A stretch of 64,000 nucleotides of DNA from Neobacillus endophyticus (lineage in GTDB: Bacteria > Bacillota > Bacilli > Bacillales > Cytobacillaceae). The number at the start of each line of letters is the position of its first letter. Position 1 is the stretch's first letter. Positions 1-9,885 of this stretch are shown piece after piece. The stretch lies in NCBI RefSeq assembly GCF_013248975.1, contig NZ_JABRWH010000001.1, positions 744,001 through 808,000 of the forward strand, given 5' to 3'. The position numbers were made by a program, and so were the translations under genes. The notes below the pieces were generated by a model. That model was not told where the DNA came from, did no database searches, and saw only the letters and a program-made list of their open reading frames with translations.

Positions 1-344
1 AAATAGTATTGGATATGGATTTCAAAATGAACAAATCCGAAAGAGAAAAAGTGGCTAAGATGGTTGAGCAAGGAGCACTTAATCCAAATGTTAAAGACAG
101 TCCTTGGCTCATTCATTTGCCTAAACAATATCAGGGGCTATCTGTTGGTGGCGGTGATATAATTATTGAAAAAACAGGTAATGGATATAGTATCCTTTTC
201 TTTACCTATCGAGGAATATTAGATAATTTTTCTGGCTTCGTATATACACCAAATGACCAAAACCCTTCTACAAAAGCGTTTGATGGAGATTTCAAAGAAA
301 TAGAGAAGATGGACAAAAATTGGTATTTTGTTAGTTCAAGCTAA
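1..344 (+). CDS. C-terminal part of an unknown protein (5' cut by window)
   Basis: The reading frame is already open at base 3 and an in-frame TTG occurs at 9, so this is probably the 3' end of a longer gene. About 113 residues are visible, ending WYFVSSS. It has no motif I recognise and no membrane segment; the sequence is mixed hydrophilic with a glycine-rich GGGD stretch. It is followed directly by a strong hairpin terminator, so it is the last gene of its transcript. Function unknown. Confidence 0.6.
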   Translation, partial: IVLDMDFKMNKSEREKVAKMVEQGALNPNVKDSPWLIHLPKQYQGLSVGGGDIIIEKTGNGYSILFFTYRGILDNFSGFVYTPNDQNPSTKAFDGDFKEIEKMDKNWYFVSSS

Positions 345-357
345 AATAAATGTTCAA

Positions 358-385
358 ACGACAGCGAAAACGCTGTCGTCTTTTA
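358..385 (+). terminator. Rho-independent terminator
   Basis: Perfect 9-bp stem ACGACAGCG / CGCTGTCGT with an AAAA loop, followed by CTTTT. It lies 13 bases after the stop of the partial gene. Confidence 0.9.
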
Positions 386-396
386 AGTTAATTTGA

Positions 397-417
397 ACAC
401 TATTTGTAGTGTTTTTT
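397..417 (+). terminator. Second weak hairpin terminator
   Basis: Stem ACACTA / TAGTGT with a TTTG loop and a run of five T. It would back up the terminator just upstream and insulates the convergent hsdR gene. Confidence 0.55.
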
Positions 418-483
418 GTGGTGCTAAATTGCATTTTGAACTTCATACACTTAACACGTTTGTGCGCCAACAGTAGTCACTTT

Positions 484-3480
484 TTAATCAAAATAAGGTC
501 GATTATTCAAACCTTCATAGACTTCATCGAGCATGAATTCCATAATGGTATTCTTGAAGTTCGAGTCTTCAAGGATTTTCATAAAGAACTTCTCATTTTG
601 ACTCATGCGTTGTATGACAATATCTAAAAAGGCAGTTTCATAGGAGTATTTAAAATTGCCTTTAGAGTTATTTTTAGCCTTTTGAGCTAAGTCATCATTG
701 TTGATGATGTCTTCCTTTATCTGGTCATAGGAAAGAATATCTGTTGAGGTGAATTCCGTTCCAAACTTATCATTCAATCTGTCGATGATAGAAGATAGCT
801 TTTCCTTTTCTTCTTCCTTCCCAGTTCCTTTTCCATGTGTGGTCGGCTTTAGTTCAGACTCACCCTGTATGGCAAGTGAAATACTTCCTGCAAATACTTT
901 CTCATTTCGATAATATTGAAGAGCAATATCATCCGCCAAGTAGACAGCATCACTTCCCATTTTAGGAAGTTTTTTAAGAAGATAATTCAAATAGACATAT
1001 AGCTTATGCATTTCCACATCCGCAAATGGCCCAATTTGTAAGATAAACGAATACGTGCGGATAAACTTAGTCGAAGCACCTTTAAAGTCATCTTGTTGCT
1101 CTTTTAGTAGCTTCTTATATCGTTCCACCCCTTTATCCAGGATAGAATTAAGTTTTTCCTGGATTTTGGTTGTCTTTTTCTTTTCACTGAACTCCAATTG
1201 GCAGACTTCGTTTATTTCTTCCTCCGTATAAACCTGACAGGCATCCAGTTCCCGTTGCAAATCATACAGAAGATTGGGGTCAGTTGTGCTTTCAAGACCT
1301 GTTACTTCATAATAAGGCTGAAAGGCTTTTTGAATATCCTCAGCCTCGTTCAAGAAGTCCAATACAAATGTATCATTCTTCCCTTTACACGTTCTATTTA
1401 GACGTGATAAGGTTTGTACCGCCTTAATCCCATCTAATTTTTTATCAACATACATCGTATGAAGCAATGGTTCATCGAATCCCGTTTGATATTTCTCAGC
1501 AACCAGCAAAACTTTATATTCATCAGAATGAAATTTTTCTGGTAATTCCTTTTCACCAAATCCGTTCATTTCTGGTTCTTTATAGGGAACTCCATTATCC
1601 TCAACTGTACCTGAAAAAGCCACCACAGCTTTTAGGTCGTCATATCCCTTTTTATTGATATATTTATCGAATGCCTGTTTATATTTTACAGCATGAAGAC
1701 GACTGCCAGTAACGACCATTGCTTTCGCCCTACTGCCAATTTTATGGCGTGTCACCTGACGGAAATGTTCAATCATGATTTCTGTCTTTTGAGCGATATT
1801 ATGAGGATGCAACGCTACATATTTAGCGATTTCCTTCGATGCTTTTTTACTGGATACTTCTGGGTCATCCTCTATCTTCTTAGCAATTTGGTAAAAGGTT
1901 TTATAGGTTAAATAGTTCTTAAGTACATCTAAAATAAAGCCTTCCTCTATAGCTTGTCGCATCGTGTATACATGAAATGCATGAGGTTTCCCATCTTCTC
2001 CAAGTGTTCCGAACTTCTCAAGGGTTTTTGCCTTCGGTGTAGCTGTAAAGGCAAAGAATGAAAGATTATCCTGCTTACCACTTTTCGCAATCGTTTCAAT
2101 AATTTTCTCTTCCATATCTTCCATATTATCCTCGGCTGTTCTATCCGCCTCAAGAGCTTCTTCCAGCGTTTTATCAGAAAGAATATTCGTCATTGCAGTG
2201 GCCGCTTTCCCCCCTTGAGAGGAATGGGCTTCATCAATGATAATTGCATATTTTCCTCTTGCAAACTCTCCTACTTTCTCCATAATAAAAGGGAACTTTT
2301 GCAAAGTCGTAATAATGATTCTTGTGCCATTTACAAGAGCATTTGCCAATTGGGTAGAGTCTTTTTCAATTTTTTCTACCATCCCAGCTTTATGTTCCAG
2401 TTGATAAACTGCATCCTGCAATTGCTTGTCCAACACTCTTCTATCTGTTATTACAATTACACTATCATATACTGCATTATCTTCTGAGTCATGAAGTTTT
2501 GCCAATCGGTGAGAAAGCCAAGAGATACTGTTGGTCTTTCCACTACCAGCCGAATGTTGAACAAGATAGTTCTGTCCCACGCCAATCGACTTTACATGTT
2601 CTTCTACCTTTCTCACGACATCTAATTGATGATAGCGTGGAAATATAACTGTTTCTTTCTTATCAATAATTTCCCCAGTGCTGTCTTTGATATCCTCTTG
2701 CTTAATAAACACAAAGCGAAACAGAATATCTATCAAGCTATTTTTTTGCAAAATATCTTTCCATAGATACGAAGTTTTATAATCGTTGTCAACGGCTGGA
2801 TTGCCCTTTCCTCCGTTGTTTCCTTTATTAAAAGGTAAGAAAAAGGTTTTCTCTTTATTAATTCGCGTTGCCATATAGATTTCATCTGGGTCTACCGCAA
2901 AATAGACAATTGCTCTCTCTTTAAACTGAAACAACAGCTCTTTTGGGTCTCTATCCGTCATATACTGTTTCTTTGCATCATCAACCGTTTGCTTCGTCAA
3001 TGGATTTTTCAACTCTAATACTGCAATTGGAAGCCCATTTAAGGATACCAACATATCAATGCTGTTGTTGTTTTGGTCACTGTAGTAGACCTGTCTACTG
3101 ACGGTGAAAATGTTTTGATTATATAGGTCGATAAGGGTCTGGTTCATGTTGGTAACTGGTTGATTATAGGCAAGTTTTAATGTCACACCATAATCTTTAA
3201 TGCCATGTCTAATGCAGTCAATCATCCCCCGCTTATTCAGCTCTCTGGTCAATCTATCCACAATCTTTGTTTTATACTGTTCCTTATATACCTTTTGAAG
3301 CCTTTCTATGCTCTTAGTTTGGGTACTTTCCAAGAACTGAAAGAGGGTTTCTATATCTATTGCTTTCTTTTTAAAATCGGCTAATGCAACTCCTTCTAAC
3401 TTTCGTTGCATATAGCCAGATAAAATAAGACTTTCTTCTATATTGGCTTCAAAGCCTTTTTCTGTGTAGTCAATTGTCAA
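484..3480 (-). CDS. hsdR: Type I restriction enzyme, R (motor/nuclease) subunit
   Basis: The 998-residue protein is the DNA-translocating and cleaving subunit of a type I restriction system, acting in a complex with HsdM and HsdS. The N-terminal nuclease motif is visible as D142 with E156-L-K158. The helicase motor follows: Walker A around 309-317 (SAGSGKT), DEAH at 416-419, and FTATP further on. Length is normal for the family and no frameshift is seen. It is the last gene of an hsdM-hsdS-DUF262-hsdR operon and starts 28 bases after the DUF262 stop, behind a GGAG-type RBS (the plus strand shows tcctcctcccc). Known family role: ATP-driven translocation followed by cutting of unmodified DNA. 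Confidence 0.97.
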   Translation of the reverse strand: MTIDYTEKGFEANIEESLILSGYMQRKLEGVALADFKKKAIDIETLFQFLESTQTKSIERLQKVYKEQYKTKIVDRLTRELNKRGMIDCIRHGIKDYGVTLKLAYNQPVTNMNQTLIDLYNQNIFTVSRQVYYSDQNNNSIDMLVSLNGLPIAVLELKNPLTKQTVDDAKKQYMTDRDPKELLFQFKERAIVYFAVDPDEIYMATRINKEKTFFLPFNKGNNGGKGNPAVDNDYKTSYLWKDILQKNSLIDILFRFVFIKQEDIKDSTGEIIDKKETVIFPRYHQLDVVRKVEEHVKSIGVGQNYLVQHSAGSGKTNSISWLSHRLAKLHDSEDNAVYDSVIVITDRRVLDKQLQDAVYQLEHKAGMVEKIEKDSTQLANALVNGTRIIITTLQKFPFIMEKVGEFARGKYAIIIDEAHSSQGGKAATAMTNILSDKTLEEALEADRTAEDNMEDMEEKIIETIAKSGKQDNLSFFAFTATPKAKTLEKFGTLGEDGKPHAFHVYTMRQAIEEGFILDVLKNYLTYKTFYQIAKKIEDDPEVSSKKASKEIAKYVALHPHNIAQKTEIMIEHFRQVTRHKIGSRAKAMVVTGSRLHAVKYKQAFDKYINKKGYDDLKAVVAFSGTVEDNGVPYKEPEMNGFGEKELPEKFHSDEYKVLLVAEKYQTGFDEPLLHTMYVDKKLDGIKAVQTLSRLNRTCKGKNDTFVLDFLNEAEDIQKAFQPYYEVTGLESTTDPNLLYDLQRELDACQVYTEEEINEVCQLEFSEKKKTTKIQEKLNSILDKGVERYKKLLKEQQDDFKGASTKFIRTYSFILQIGPFADVEMHKLYVYLNYLLKKLPKMGSDAVYLADDIALQYYRNEKVFAGSISLAIQGESELKPTTHGKGTGKEEEKEKLSSIIDRLNDKFGTEFTSTDILSYDQIKEDIINNDDLAQKAKNNSKGNFKYSYETAFLDIVIQRMSQNEKFFMKILEDSNFKNTIMEFMLDEVYEGLNNRPYFD

Positions 3481-3508
3481 CTTATCCTCCTCCCCCTTTT
3501 CTCAAAAT

Positions 3509-5341
3509 TTAAGAATGTGCAATTTCTTCAAACAAATCAACGTTCCAAATATTTTTACAAATCTCTTTATATAATTCCTGTCTTTCATTTAAATCCGCTT
3601 TGTTAAAATCAGCATATGGTTTAAATGGCAAATTCTTATCCTTCATAAATCGTAGAAATAACGGATTATTACTATAACAGTTGTCATTTAAAGTTCTTGC
3701 CAATAAGTTTTCACTATCATATTTCGTAACTTTTTTAATGTACTCCATGTCTTGATAGCTTCTGTTTTTGTCTTTTGGCAAAATTAACAAACCGCCAAAT
3801 CGATTTCTAAAGGATTGAAATTCTTCTTCGGTCTGGAACTCGCTTTGATGGTTGCCTTGTGTATAATCATCTGCCCATATATGCTCAATATCGTATGGAT
3901 TTTTTTGCTGACGATTAACATAAGTGGTAAAACTACTGTTTATACCGCAATTTTGTTCCACATAGTAAGTCATTCGCGATAAGATATGTAGCATATATCT
4001 TCTTGTAAATTGATTCAGATAGAAACCATCTATACCATTTAAGGACTGTTCCATTCCAGAAATATAGTCTTTAAAAATCGTTACGAGTTCATCAATACTT
4101 TTCCTTCTAATTCTCTTCGTAAGGTTAAACACTGTATATCTTATGGAAGAATAGTCCACTGTTCTAAAATTAAAGACACGTATCGCAATAAACTGGTCAA
4201 TAAAGCAGGATACCAACTTTATCTTTTTAGTAATAATATCTGCTGTATCATCCTTATCAATAGATGCCAGGATGATTTGATATTGCAAGGTAAATCCTCT
4301 ATCGGCATTATGATAAACGTATTCATACTCTTTATTGAAGGAACCCGAATATTGCTTTAAGCGAATATAAATGTCTGAGAAAGTTTTAAAATCATTTAAA
4401 ATAAAACGCTCAAAGTCAGAACTTTTATCTAATTTTATGACTGATTTCTTTTCTCTGACCCATTTATGAAAGGTTGTTCCTATAATTTCAAAATCCTTAT
4501 TTTCGGAATCCTTTTTCCCTTCTCTTATAGAATCAGCATACTGTGCTCTAAGCCAATTTTTGATAAAGTCTGAATCCCCATCTTTCTCAATCTCTTTTAA
4601 TGTCAGCACTCTTTCTTTCCATAAATCATTAGCCTTATTTCTAACAGTGTTGTCACTAATTTCGGAAAGTAGATAGCCTTTAAGCATTTCTGTTGGAGTA
4701 AGTCTCAGTCCCCTGTCATTCATCGTAACAAATATTCTATGGGCATCTTGTTCAGAAGTCGTTTTTATTTCAATGAAAACAAGATTATCAATTACCCATT
4801 CAATAAAGACAGGTAGTGCTTCTTCTTTAATTTCGTTTGGAAAAAGCTCTTCGATATCTTTATAGCGATTATATAAGTTAATAACACTTTCTGATGTTTC
4901 ATTAGTAACGTCGTATCTTCCATTGTCAAAAAGCCCAGCTAAGCAGGATTCTCTCTCTTCTACATTGATACAGAAAGTTTTTTGCCCATACATCTCCGAA
5001 TAAATTAAGTTATCAATATTGATCTTAGAAAAAGGAGAGTTTTTCTGCAAATTATTTAAATAGATAAGCAACAGCGTCAGAGAAGAAAGACGCTGTTGGC
5101 CATCTATAATGGCATTATCATTAGTTAGAATAATGGGACCTAAAAAATAGCTCCCATAACGCATAACATCCCTTTGAGAATCACCTTGCTGGTAAAATTC
5201 CAAGAACTCACTCGTTAAGTCCTCCATTAATTCTTCAATTTGCTTCCGTTCCCAATTATACTCTCGCTGATAATACTGAACCGTATAACGGTTGTTGAAA
5301 AGTGTACGGACAATGATTGCATTTCCTGTAATCTGTGTCAT
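3509..5341 (-). CDS. DUF262/DUF1524 protein (GmrSD-like) inside the RM operon
   Basis: 610 residues. The N-terminal DUF262 (ParB-like fold) signature is clear: YQREYNW at 24-30 and IDGQQRLS at about 79-86. Near the C-terminus YDIEHIWADD (483-492) and a later Asn (about 526, in LPKDKNRSYQ) form an HNH-type DUF1524 nuclease motif. This two-domain layout matches GmrS/GmrD-like modification-dependent restriction proteins, which cut modified DNA using NTP. It lies between hsdS (13 bases away) and hsdR on the same strand, so it is co-transcribed with a classical type I system. It may add restriction of modified phage DNA or act as an auxiliary factor. The family call is firm; its exact role here is inference. 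Confidence 0.9.
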   Translation of the reverse strand: MTQITGNAIIVRTLFNNRYTVQYYQREYNWERKQIEELMEDLTSEFLEFYQQGDSQRDVMRYGSYFLGPIILTNDNAIIDGQQRLSSLTLLLIYLNNLQKNSPFSKINIDNLIYSEMYGQKTFCINVEERESCLAGLFDNGRYDVTNETSESVINLYNRYKDIEELFPNEIKEEALPVFIEWVIDNLVFIEIKTTSEQDAHRIFVTMNDRGLRLTPTEMLKGYLLSEISDNTVRNKANDLWKERVLTLKEIEKDGDSDFIKNWLRAQYADSIREGKKDSENKDFEIIGTTFHKWVREKKSVIKLDKSSDFERFILNDFKTFSDIYIRLKQYSGSFNKEYEYVYHNADRGFTLQYQIILASIDKDDTADIITKKIKLVSCFIDQFIAIRVFNFRTVDYSSIRYTVFNLTKRIRRKSIDELVTIFKDYISGMEQSLNGIDGFYLNQFTRRYMLHILSRMTYYVEQNCGINSSFTTYVNRQQKNPYDIEHIWADDYTQGNHQSEFQTEEEFQSFRNRFGGLLILPKDKNRSYQDMEYIKKVTKYDSENLLARTLNDNCYSNNPLFLRFMKDKNLPFKPYADFNKADLNERQELYKEICKNIWNVDLFEEIAHS

Positions 5342-5354
5342 ACAATTAGCTCCT

Positions 5355-6722
5355 TTAGCTTACTACCGCTTCCTTATAATTTCGGACATCTATTTTGCCT
5401 GTTACTGCCTCATAAATTAAAGATTGACGGTATTCTTTTAAATGATTTATTTGTTCTTTTAACGAAGTAATAATTTCAGTAATTGTATTCATTTCAAAGT
5501 CTAAGAAATAAGCAATTTGATGCTGTTCCTCTACTGGAGGTAGAATGACAGGGAAGTTTTTCAATAAATCTTGACTCAAGGAAGCTCTTGTAACTAAATT
5601 CATTTCCTTAACAAAATATCTTCTACCCAATTCACTTCTAAAATAGTATTTAGAGTAATTCGGCAATAATTTATTTGTACTTGGTCGAAATCTAATTAAA
5701 AATCCTGCAAATGTTGCATCCGTTATTGTTGTTAAACATGTAGAAGCAAATCCTATTTCTTCAATGGTTTCAGATGTTCTTGTAAAAAATATGTCACCTG
5801 CTTTAACTGAATAAATATTTCTATCTGACTGTGTAGAATTAACTAAACCAATTACTTTTTCAGGTAGCTCCATATTTTTATAAACATCCCCATAACTAAC
5901 AAATGGATGCCCAAAACCAAACTCTTCTGAGGATTTACTTATTCCATTTTGCAATCTACCCAAAAAATTTAATTTCTTTATTTCCCAATGCTTAGGTATC
6001 TCTCCAATCCATTCAACACCTGAATCCCTAAAATTCACATCGGGGTTTAATCCTTTAGTCACTGTTTCCGTAATCACTACCTGTCTCTTTACTTCCAGTA
6101 ACTTCATAAACTTTTCCTTATCATCAATCAAAGAATCAATTTCAGAAGTCTTTTTATCAAGAAAATCGACAATTTGATTCTGTTCTTCTAATGGAGGAAC
6201 AATAAACAATCCATTATTAATGGCATCTTTGGATAGTCCAAATCTCGTTACTCCGTTTGCATTCGCCCAGAACTGCTCTTTTATCCCACTTGTTTCAAAG
6301 GAATAGTACAAATAACGCCCTTTCATTTCATGGTTTTTAGGTCGAATATGAGAAAGGTGATATCCACAAAGTACCCCTTCTAAATCTTCCTCTACCCATG
6401 CAGGAACAGCTATATCAGTAGGAGATTCGGAATCTTTGGTAATCAAAACATCATTTTTTTGCAAGGTAAATTTTCGGATTTGTTCTTCTTTAGCAGTTGC
6501 CTTCATAAAATCTATTTCCTTGATGATTTTATCGTTATAATAAACATCCACATAGTTGCAAAGAAGAACAGGTATTTCATCTTCTACTGTTTTTTTGTCC
6601 ACATTACTTGCCTGTACGTTGGAAAATATTTTAAGTTTTTTAACCTCCCAGTGTTCTGGAATGTCTTTTATCCATTGCAATCCACTTTCCTTATATTTCG
6701 GATAACTCTTAAACTTAGTCAT
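5355..6722 (-). CDS. hsdS: Type I RM specificity subunit
   Basis: 455 residues with the two-fold layout of HsdS. There are two target-recognition domains, each opened by a related W-I-x-x-I-P-x-H-W-E motif (about residues 18-26 and again near 216-224). Each is followed by a conserved helix region with PP-L/V-EEQ-x-Q-I (about 176-184 and 394-402). It recognises a bipartite DNA target and guides HsdM and HsdR. Its start codon overlaps the hsdM stop by one base (TAATG), implying translational coupling. No truncated second hsdS or inverted repeat for phase shuffling was seen nearby. Confidence 0.96.
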   Translation of the reverse strand: MTKFKSYPKYKESGLQWIKDIPEHWEVKKLKIFSNVQASNVDKKTVEDEIPVLLCNYVDVYYNDKIIKEIDFMKATAKEEQIRKFTLQKNDVLITKDSESPTDIAVPAWVEEDLEGVLCGYHLSHIRPKNHEMKGRYLYYSFETSGIKEQFWANANGVTRFGLSKDAINNGLFIVPPLEEQNQIVDFLDKKTSEIDSLIDDKEKFMKLLEVKRQVVITETVTKGLNPDVNFRDSGVEWIGEIPKHWEIKKLNFLGRLQNGISKSSEEFGFGHPFVSYGDVYKNMELPEKVIGLVNSTQSDRNIYSVKAGDIFFTRTSETIEEIGFASTCLTTITDATFAGFLIRFRPSTNKLLPNYSKYYFRSELGRRYFVKEMNLVTRASLSQDLLKNFPVILPPVEEQHQIAYFLDFEMNTITEIITSLKEQINHLKEYRQSLIYEAVTGKIDVRNYKEAVVS

Positions 6723-8734
6723 TATCCCATCACCTTCTTTAATTTTTCCATTATACCTTCCTCAAGCTCCTTAATTTCTTCCATAATTTCTTGTGAGCTT
6801 CGTAAAGGGGTATATTGATAAAAATGTCTGGTGAATGGTATTTCATATCCAATTTTGATACTGTCTTCAGCTATCCAGGCATCAGGGACATGTGGCTTTA
6901 CTTCTCTTTCAAAGTATTCGTAAATATCCTCATTTAATGGAATATTCTCAGTATCCCGTAGGTCTGTATCTGCCTCTACATATCCCTTACTATCTTTACA
7001 AACATCCGCTGTTTCATCTTTCACAGATAAAGCAGAAAGAATCGCCTTTAGCAAAGTAGCATTAACTTTAATATCCTTATCTTTAAAGAGTTGCTTCAAG
7101 ATTTTTATAAATACTTCTCGGTTCTTGTAAATTTCACCACTTTGGATGGAAAGAAGAGCTTCAATAATTTGTTGTTGTAATTGATGTTGTCCTTCTTCAA
7201 TTTCTTTTAACCCTGCTTCACCTTTCTTTTTGGACTTAGCAAGGTTGTTAAAAGCTGTCTGGTTGTATAGCTCCTGTACTCGATTTTCATCTATTTTAAA
7301 GTTCAGTCGTAAAGGTCGTTCAATTGTTACTTTTCGATAGCCAAAGTCTTCATTATCAAAAATTTTACAATGTTCGCCTTCTTTTAAGTCTCCATAAATA
7401 CGAACAATTTCATCAATATGTTCTTTTGTAAGTTCATTTCGCTTGTTCCCCAAGGATTTTTTCATTTTCTGATAAAAATAAATACCATTAACAAGTTGGA
7501 TTTTGCCCTTACGCAAAGGACTTTTGTTATTTGTTAAAATCCAAACGTAAGTTGAAATACCAGTATTGTAGAAAAGCTGGTCTGGCATAGCAACGATACC
7601 TTCGACTAAATCATTTTCTATTAGGTATCTTCTAATCTCACTCTCTCCACTTCCTGCATCCCCTGTAAACAAAGGTGAACCGTTCATAATGATGGCAATA
7701 CGTGAACCTTTTGGATTATCCTTAGTAACAGGCTTCATTTTGGATACAAGGTGCTGTAAGAACAATAACTGACCATCGGAAATACGTGGCAGGCCTGCCC
7801 CAAAACGACCATTAAATCCTTTCTCCTCATGCTCTTTTCTAACTGCTTGCTCTGCTGGTTTCCATTCAACACCATATGGGGGATTAGAAATCGAATATTC
7901 ATGTTTAACATTAGGAAACGCATCTTTTGACAATGTATTGCCAAACGAAATATTTTGAGCATTTTCACCCTTGATTAAAATATCCGCTTTTGCGATTGCA
8001 TAGGATTCTTCATTTATCTCTTGACCAAAAAAGATAAGCTGTGCTGTAGGATTATGCTCTCTGATATATTCTTGAGCAACCGAACCCATTCCTCCTGTTC
8101 CTGCACATGGGTCATAAAGTGTTTTCGTGATTCCTGGTACAGTAAGGATTTCTTCATCCTCCATGAAAAGCAAATGAACCATAAGACGAATAACTTCTCT
8201 TGGAGTGTAGTGGTCCCCTGCTTCCGCATGCTCCGAAAATCTACGAATTAATTCTTCAAATACGTAACCCATTTCCACATTGGATACTACTTCTGGATGT
8301 AAGTCAATTTCACTGAATCTTTTCACCACAAGATATAACAAATTATTTCTATCCATTTTTTCAATTTGCTTGTCAAAATCAAAGTATTCAATGATGTCCC
8401 TTGCTGTTTTAGAAAATCCATTTATATAATCACGTAGATTATCCGCTATATTGTCTGAGTCAACTAAAAGTTTGGAAAAATCATATTTACTGGTATTACT
8501 AAAATTTTGTTTCGCAACCCTATTCAATATTTCATCTTTCGATTCTTGAGGAAGATGCTTATACTTTTCATTTTGCTTTAGTACCTCTTCTTTTGTGTCC
8601 TCTAATACGCAATCAAACCGTCTTAGAACCGCCATAGGAAGAACTACTTTTCCGTACTCTTCTTTCTTGTAAGGACCTCTTAAAAGTTCTGCAATAGTCC
8701 AAATAAAATTCACTTTATCTTGAAAGTTGTTCAT
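6722..8734 (-). CDS. hsdM: Type I RM DNA methyltransferase subunit
   Basis: 670 residues. The N-terminal HsdM helical domain is followed by an N6-adenine methyltransferase core: HYTPRE at 175-180, the AdoMet-binding motif DPCAGTGG at 208-215 and the catalytic NPPY at 284-287. The C-terminal third is long and charged, as in the larger Firmicute HsdM proteins. It forms M2S1 with HsdS to methylate the host target and joins HsdR for restriction. First gene of the operon; the minus-strand RBS AGAGAGG lies just upstream of ATG. Confidence 0.97.
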   Translation of the reverse strand: MNNFQDKVNFIWTIAELLRGPYKKEEYGKVVLPMAVLRRFDCVLEDTKEEVLKQNEKYKHLPQESKDEILNRVAKQNFSNTSKYDFSKLLVDSDNIADNLRDYINGFSKTARDIIEYFDFDKQIEKMDRNNLLYLVVKRFSEIDLHPEVVSNVEMGYVFEELIRRFSEHAEAGDHYTPREVIRLMVHLLFMEDEEILTVPGITKTLYDPCAGTGGMGSVAQEYIREHNPTAQLIFFGQEINEESYAIAKADILIKGENAQNISFGNTLSKDAFPNVKHEYSISNPPYGVEWKPAEQAVRKEHEEKGFNGRFGAGLPRISDGQLLFLQHLVSKMKPVTKDNPKGSRIAIIMNGSPLFTGDAGSGESEIRRYLIENDLVEGIVAMPDQLFYNTGISTYVWILTNNKSPLRKGKIQLVNGIYFYQKMKKSLGNKRNELTKEHIDEIVRIYGDLKEGEHCKIFDNEDFGYRKVTIERPLRLNFKIDENRVQELYNQTAFNNLAKSKKKGEAGLKEIEEGQHQLQQQIIEALLSIQSGEIYKNREVFIKILKQLFKDKDIKVNATLLKAILSALSVKDETADVCKDSKGYVEADTDLRDTENIPLNEDIYEYFEREVKPHVPDAWIAEDSIKIGYEIPFTRHFYQYTPLRSSQEIMEEIKELEEGIMEKLKKVMG

Positions 8735-8826
8735 TACATAAACCTCTCTATCTATATAAATCTTGCAAAATTGTTTGCGACATATATGCCAATATATCTA
8801 TTCTATCAAATTATCCAGGAAATCTG

Positions 8827-8855
8827 TTGACAGTTTTTATGGAAGTATTTGATAT
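8827..8855 (+). promoter_or_regulatory. Sigma-A-type promoter for the gene at 8893
   Basis: TTGACA at 8827-8832, a 17-base spacer, then TGATAT at 8850-8855. It lies in the 158-bp gap between hsdM and the divergent gene at 8893. A partner promoter for hsdM must lie in the same gap but is less clear. Confidence 0.7.
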
Positions 8856-8892
8856 ACTTAACTTAAAGAAAATAAGACTGGATTGAAAGCAA

Positions 8893-9723
8893 ATGGAGAA
8901 ATATTCACTAAATGAAGAAGCATTAAAATTCTTTTCACATTTTGAAAAAAGTGTGGATGATAGGATTGTTTTTACAAATGCTGATTTAGTAGAAAAGTTT
9001 AAGCAATCTACCTTTCATCATAAGGATTTTGAATCGTATATCCCAACAGCTATTAATAAAGCAATATGGTATGCAGTTAAACGGAATGGAAATTGGGATA
9101 TGAAACGAGGAGTTTATCAAAAACGGAGGGAATCATCGCCTAACAAAGAAACTATTGCTCCAGAGTTTGAGACTAAAATTAATACTCCAATTCGCAATAA
9201 AACGACCCCTTGCTTTACTTTTAACAGAGAAGATTATATTCGACATCTGAGCAAGAACTTGTTTGAAGTATTAATGCTAAAAAAAGAAATTCGCGATGAC
9301 TTTTTACGAAAATACCATCTAAGTGCGAAAGGAGTTGGGGATGACCTGTATTTTCTAACGGAAAGCTATTTTAGACAAAAAGGGCTTTTTAGAGGAAAGC
9401 ACAGCATGTCCGATTATATAACCCTTAACGCTAAGAAAGCCATTGAATCAGGTAATATTTCAAAGAACCTGATTTATGAACATATGATACCGAAAAATAT
9501 TTATATAAAGCAGATTTCGGAAATTACCTTAGCTGGAGAACTAACAGATGACTTTATTTATAACTTGTTAATTAAGTATTACTTTGTTTGCACGGTTACA
9601 AAAGAAGAAGACGACAAATTACCCTCTATTAAAATGGATGATGATTGGGATGGGATAAATCCGTTTTACCGATATAAAAAGGCTGGGATTGAATTTTTCC
9701 CAAATAAAAAGATACAGTTTTAA
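8893..9723 (+). CDS. Unknown protein divergent from the RM operon (possible nuclease-like)
   Basis: 276 residues; not recognised with certainty. It is charged, with no signal peptide or membrane segment. A YEHMIPKN stretch about 195-202 residues in, followed by a conserved-looking VTKEEDDKL, recalls the E-H-x-x-P pattern seen in some HNH-like or restriction-associated proteins, but the evidence is weak. The gene has its own strong promoter and is transcribed away from hsdM. Position suggests an accessory or regulator of the RM locus; this is inference only. Confidence 0.75.
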   Translation: MEKYSLNEEALKFFSHFEKSVDDRIVFTNADLVEKFKQSTFHHKDFESYIPTAINKAIWYAVKRNGNWDMKRGVYQKRRESSPNKETIAPEFETKINTPIRNKTTPCFTFNREDYIRHLSKNLFEVLMLKKEIRDDFLRKYHLSAKGVGDDLYFLTESYFRQKGLFRGKHSMSDYITLNAKKAIESGNISKNLIYEHMIPKNIYIKQISEITLAGELTDDFIYNLLIKYYFVCTVTKEEDDKLPSIKMDDDWDGINPFYRYKKAGIEFFPNKKIQF

Positions 9724-9885
9724 GGAGTTTTTATCTCATAAAAAGTGTAAAGGGACTTTAATAAGTAGCAATCACACTTAATCAATGAGTATAAAGAGAA
9801 ATTGTTTTACCCTAAAAATTGCCAAAACACAGCTACCTTTTTGTGTGCTATGGTAGTTCTATAAAATATAGTTGAGGTGGTAGCT

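Noticed and set aside
5355..6722. Phase-variable hsdS shuffling
   Set aside because: The two recognition halves share motifs as in any HsdS, but no second hsdS fragment, invertase gene or inverted repeat was seen.
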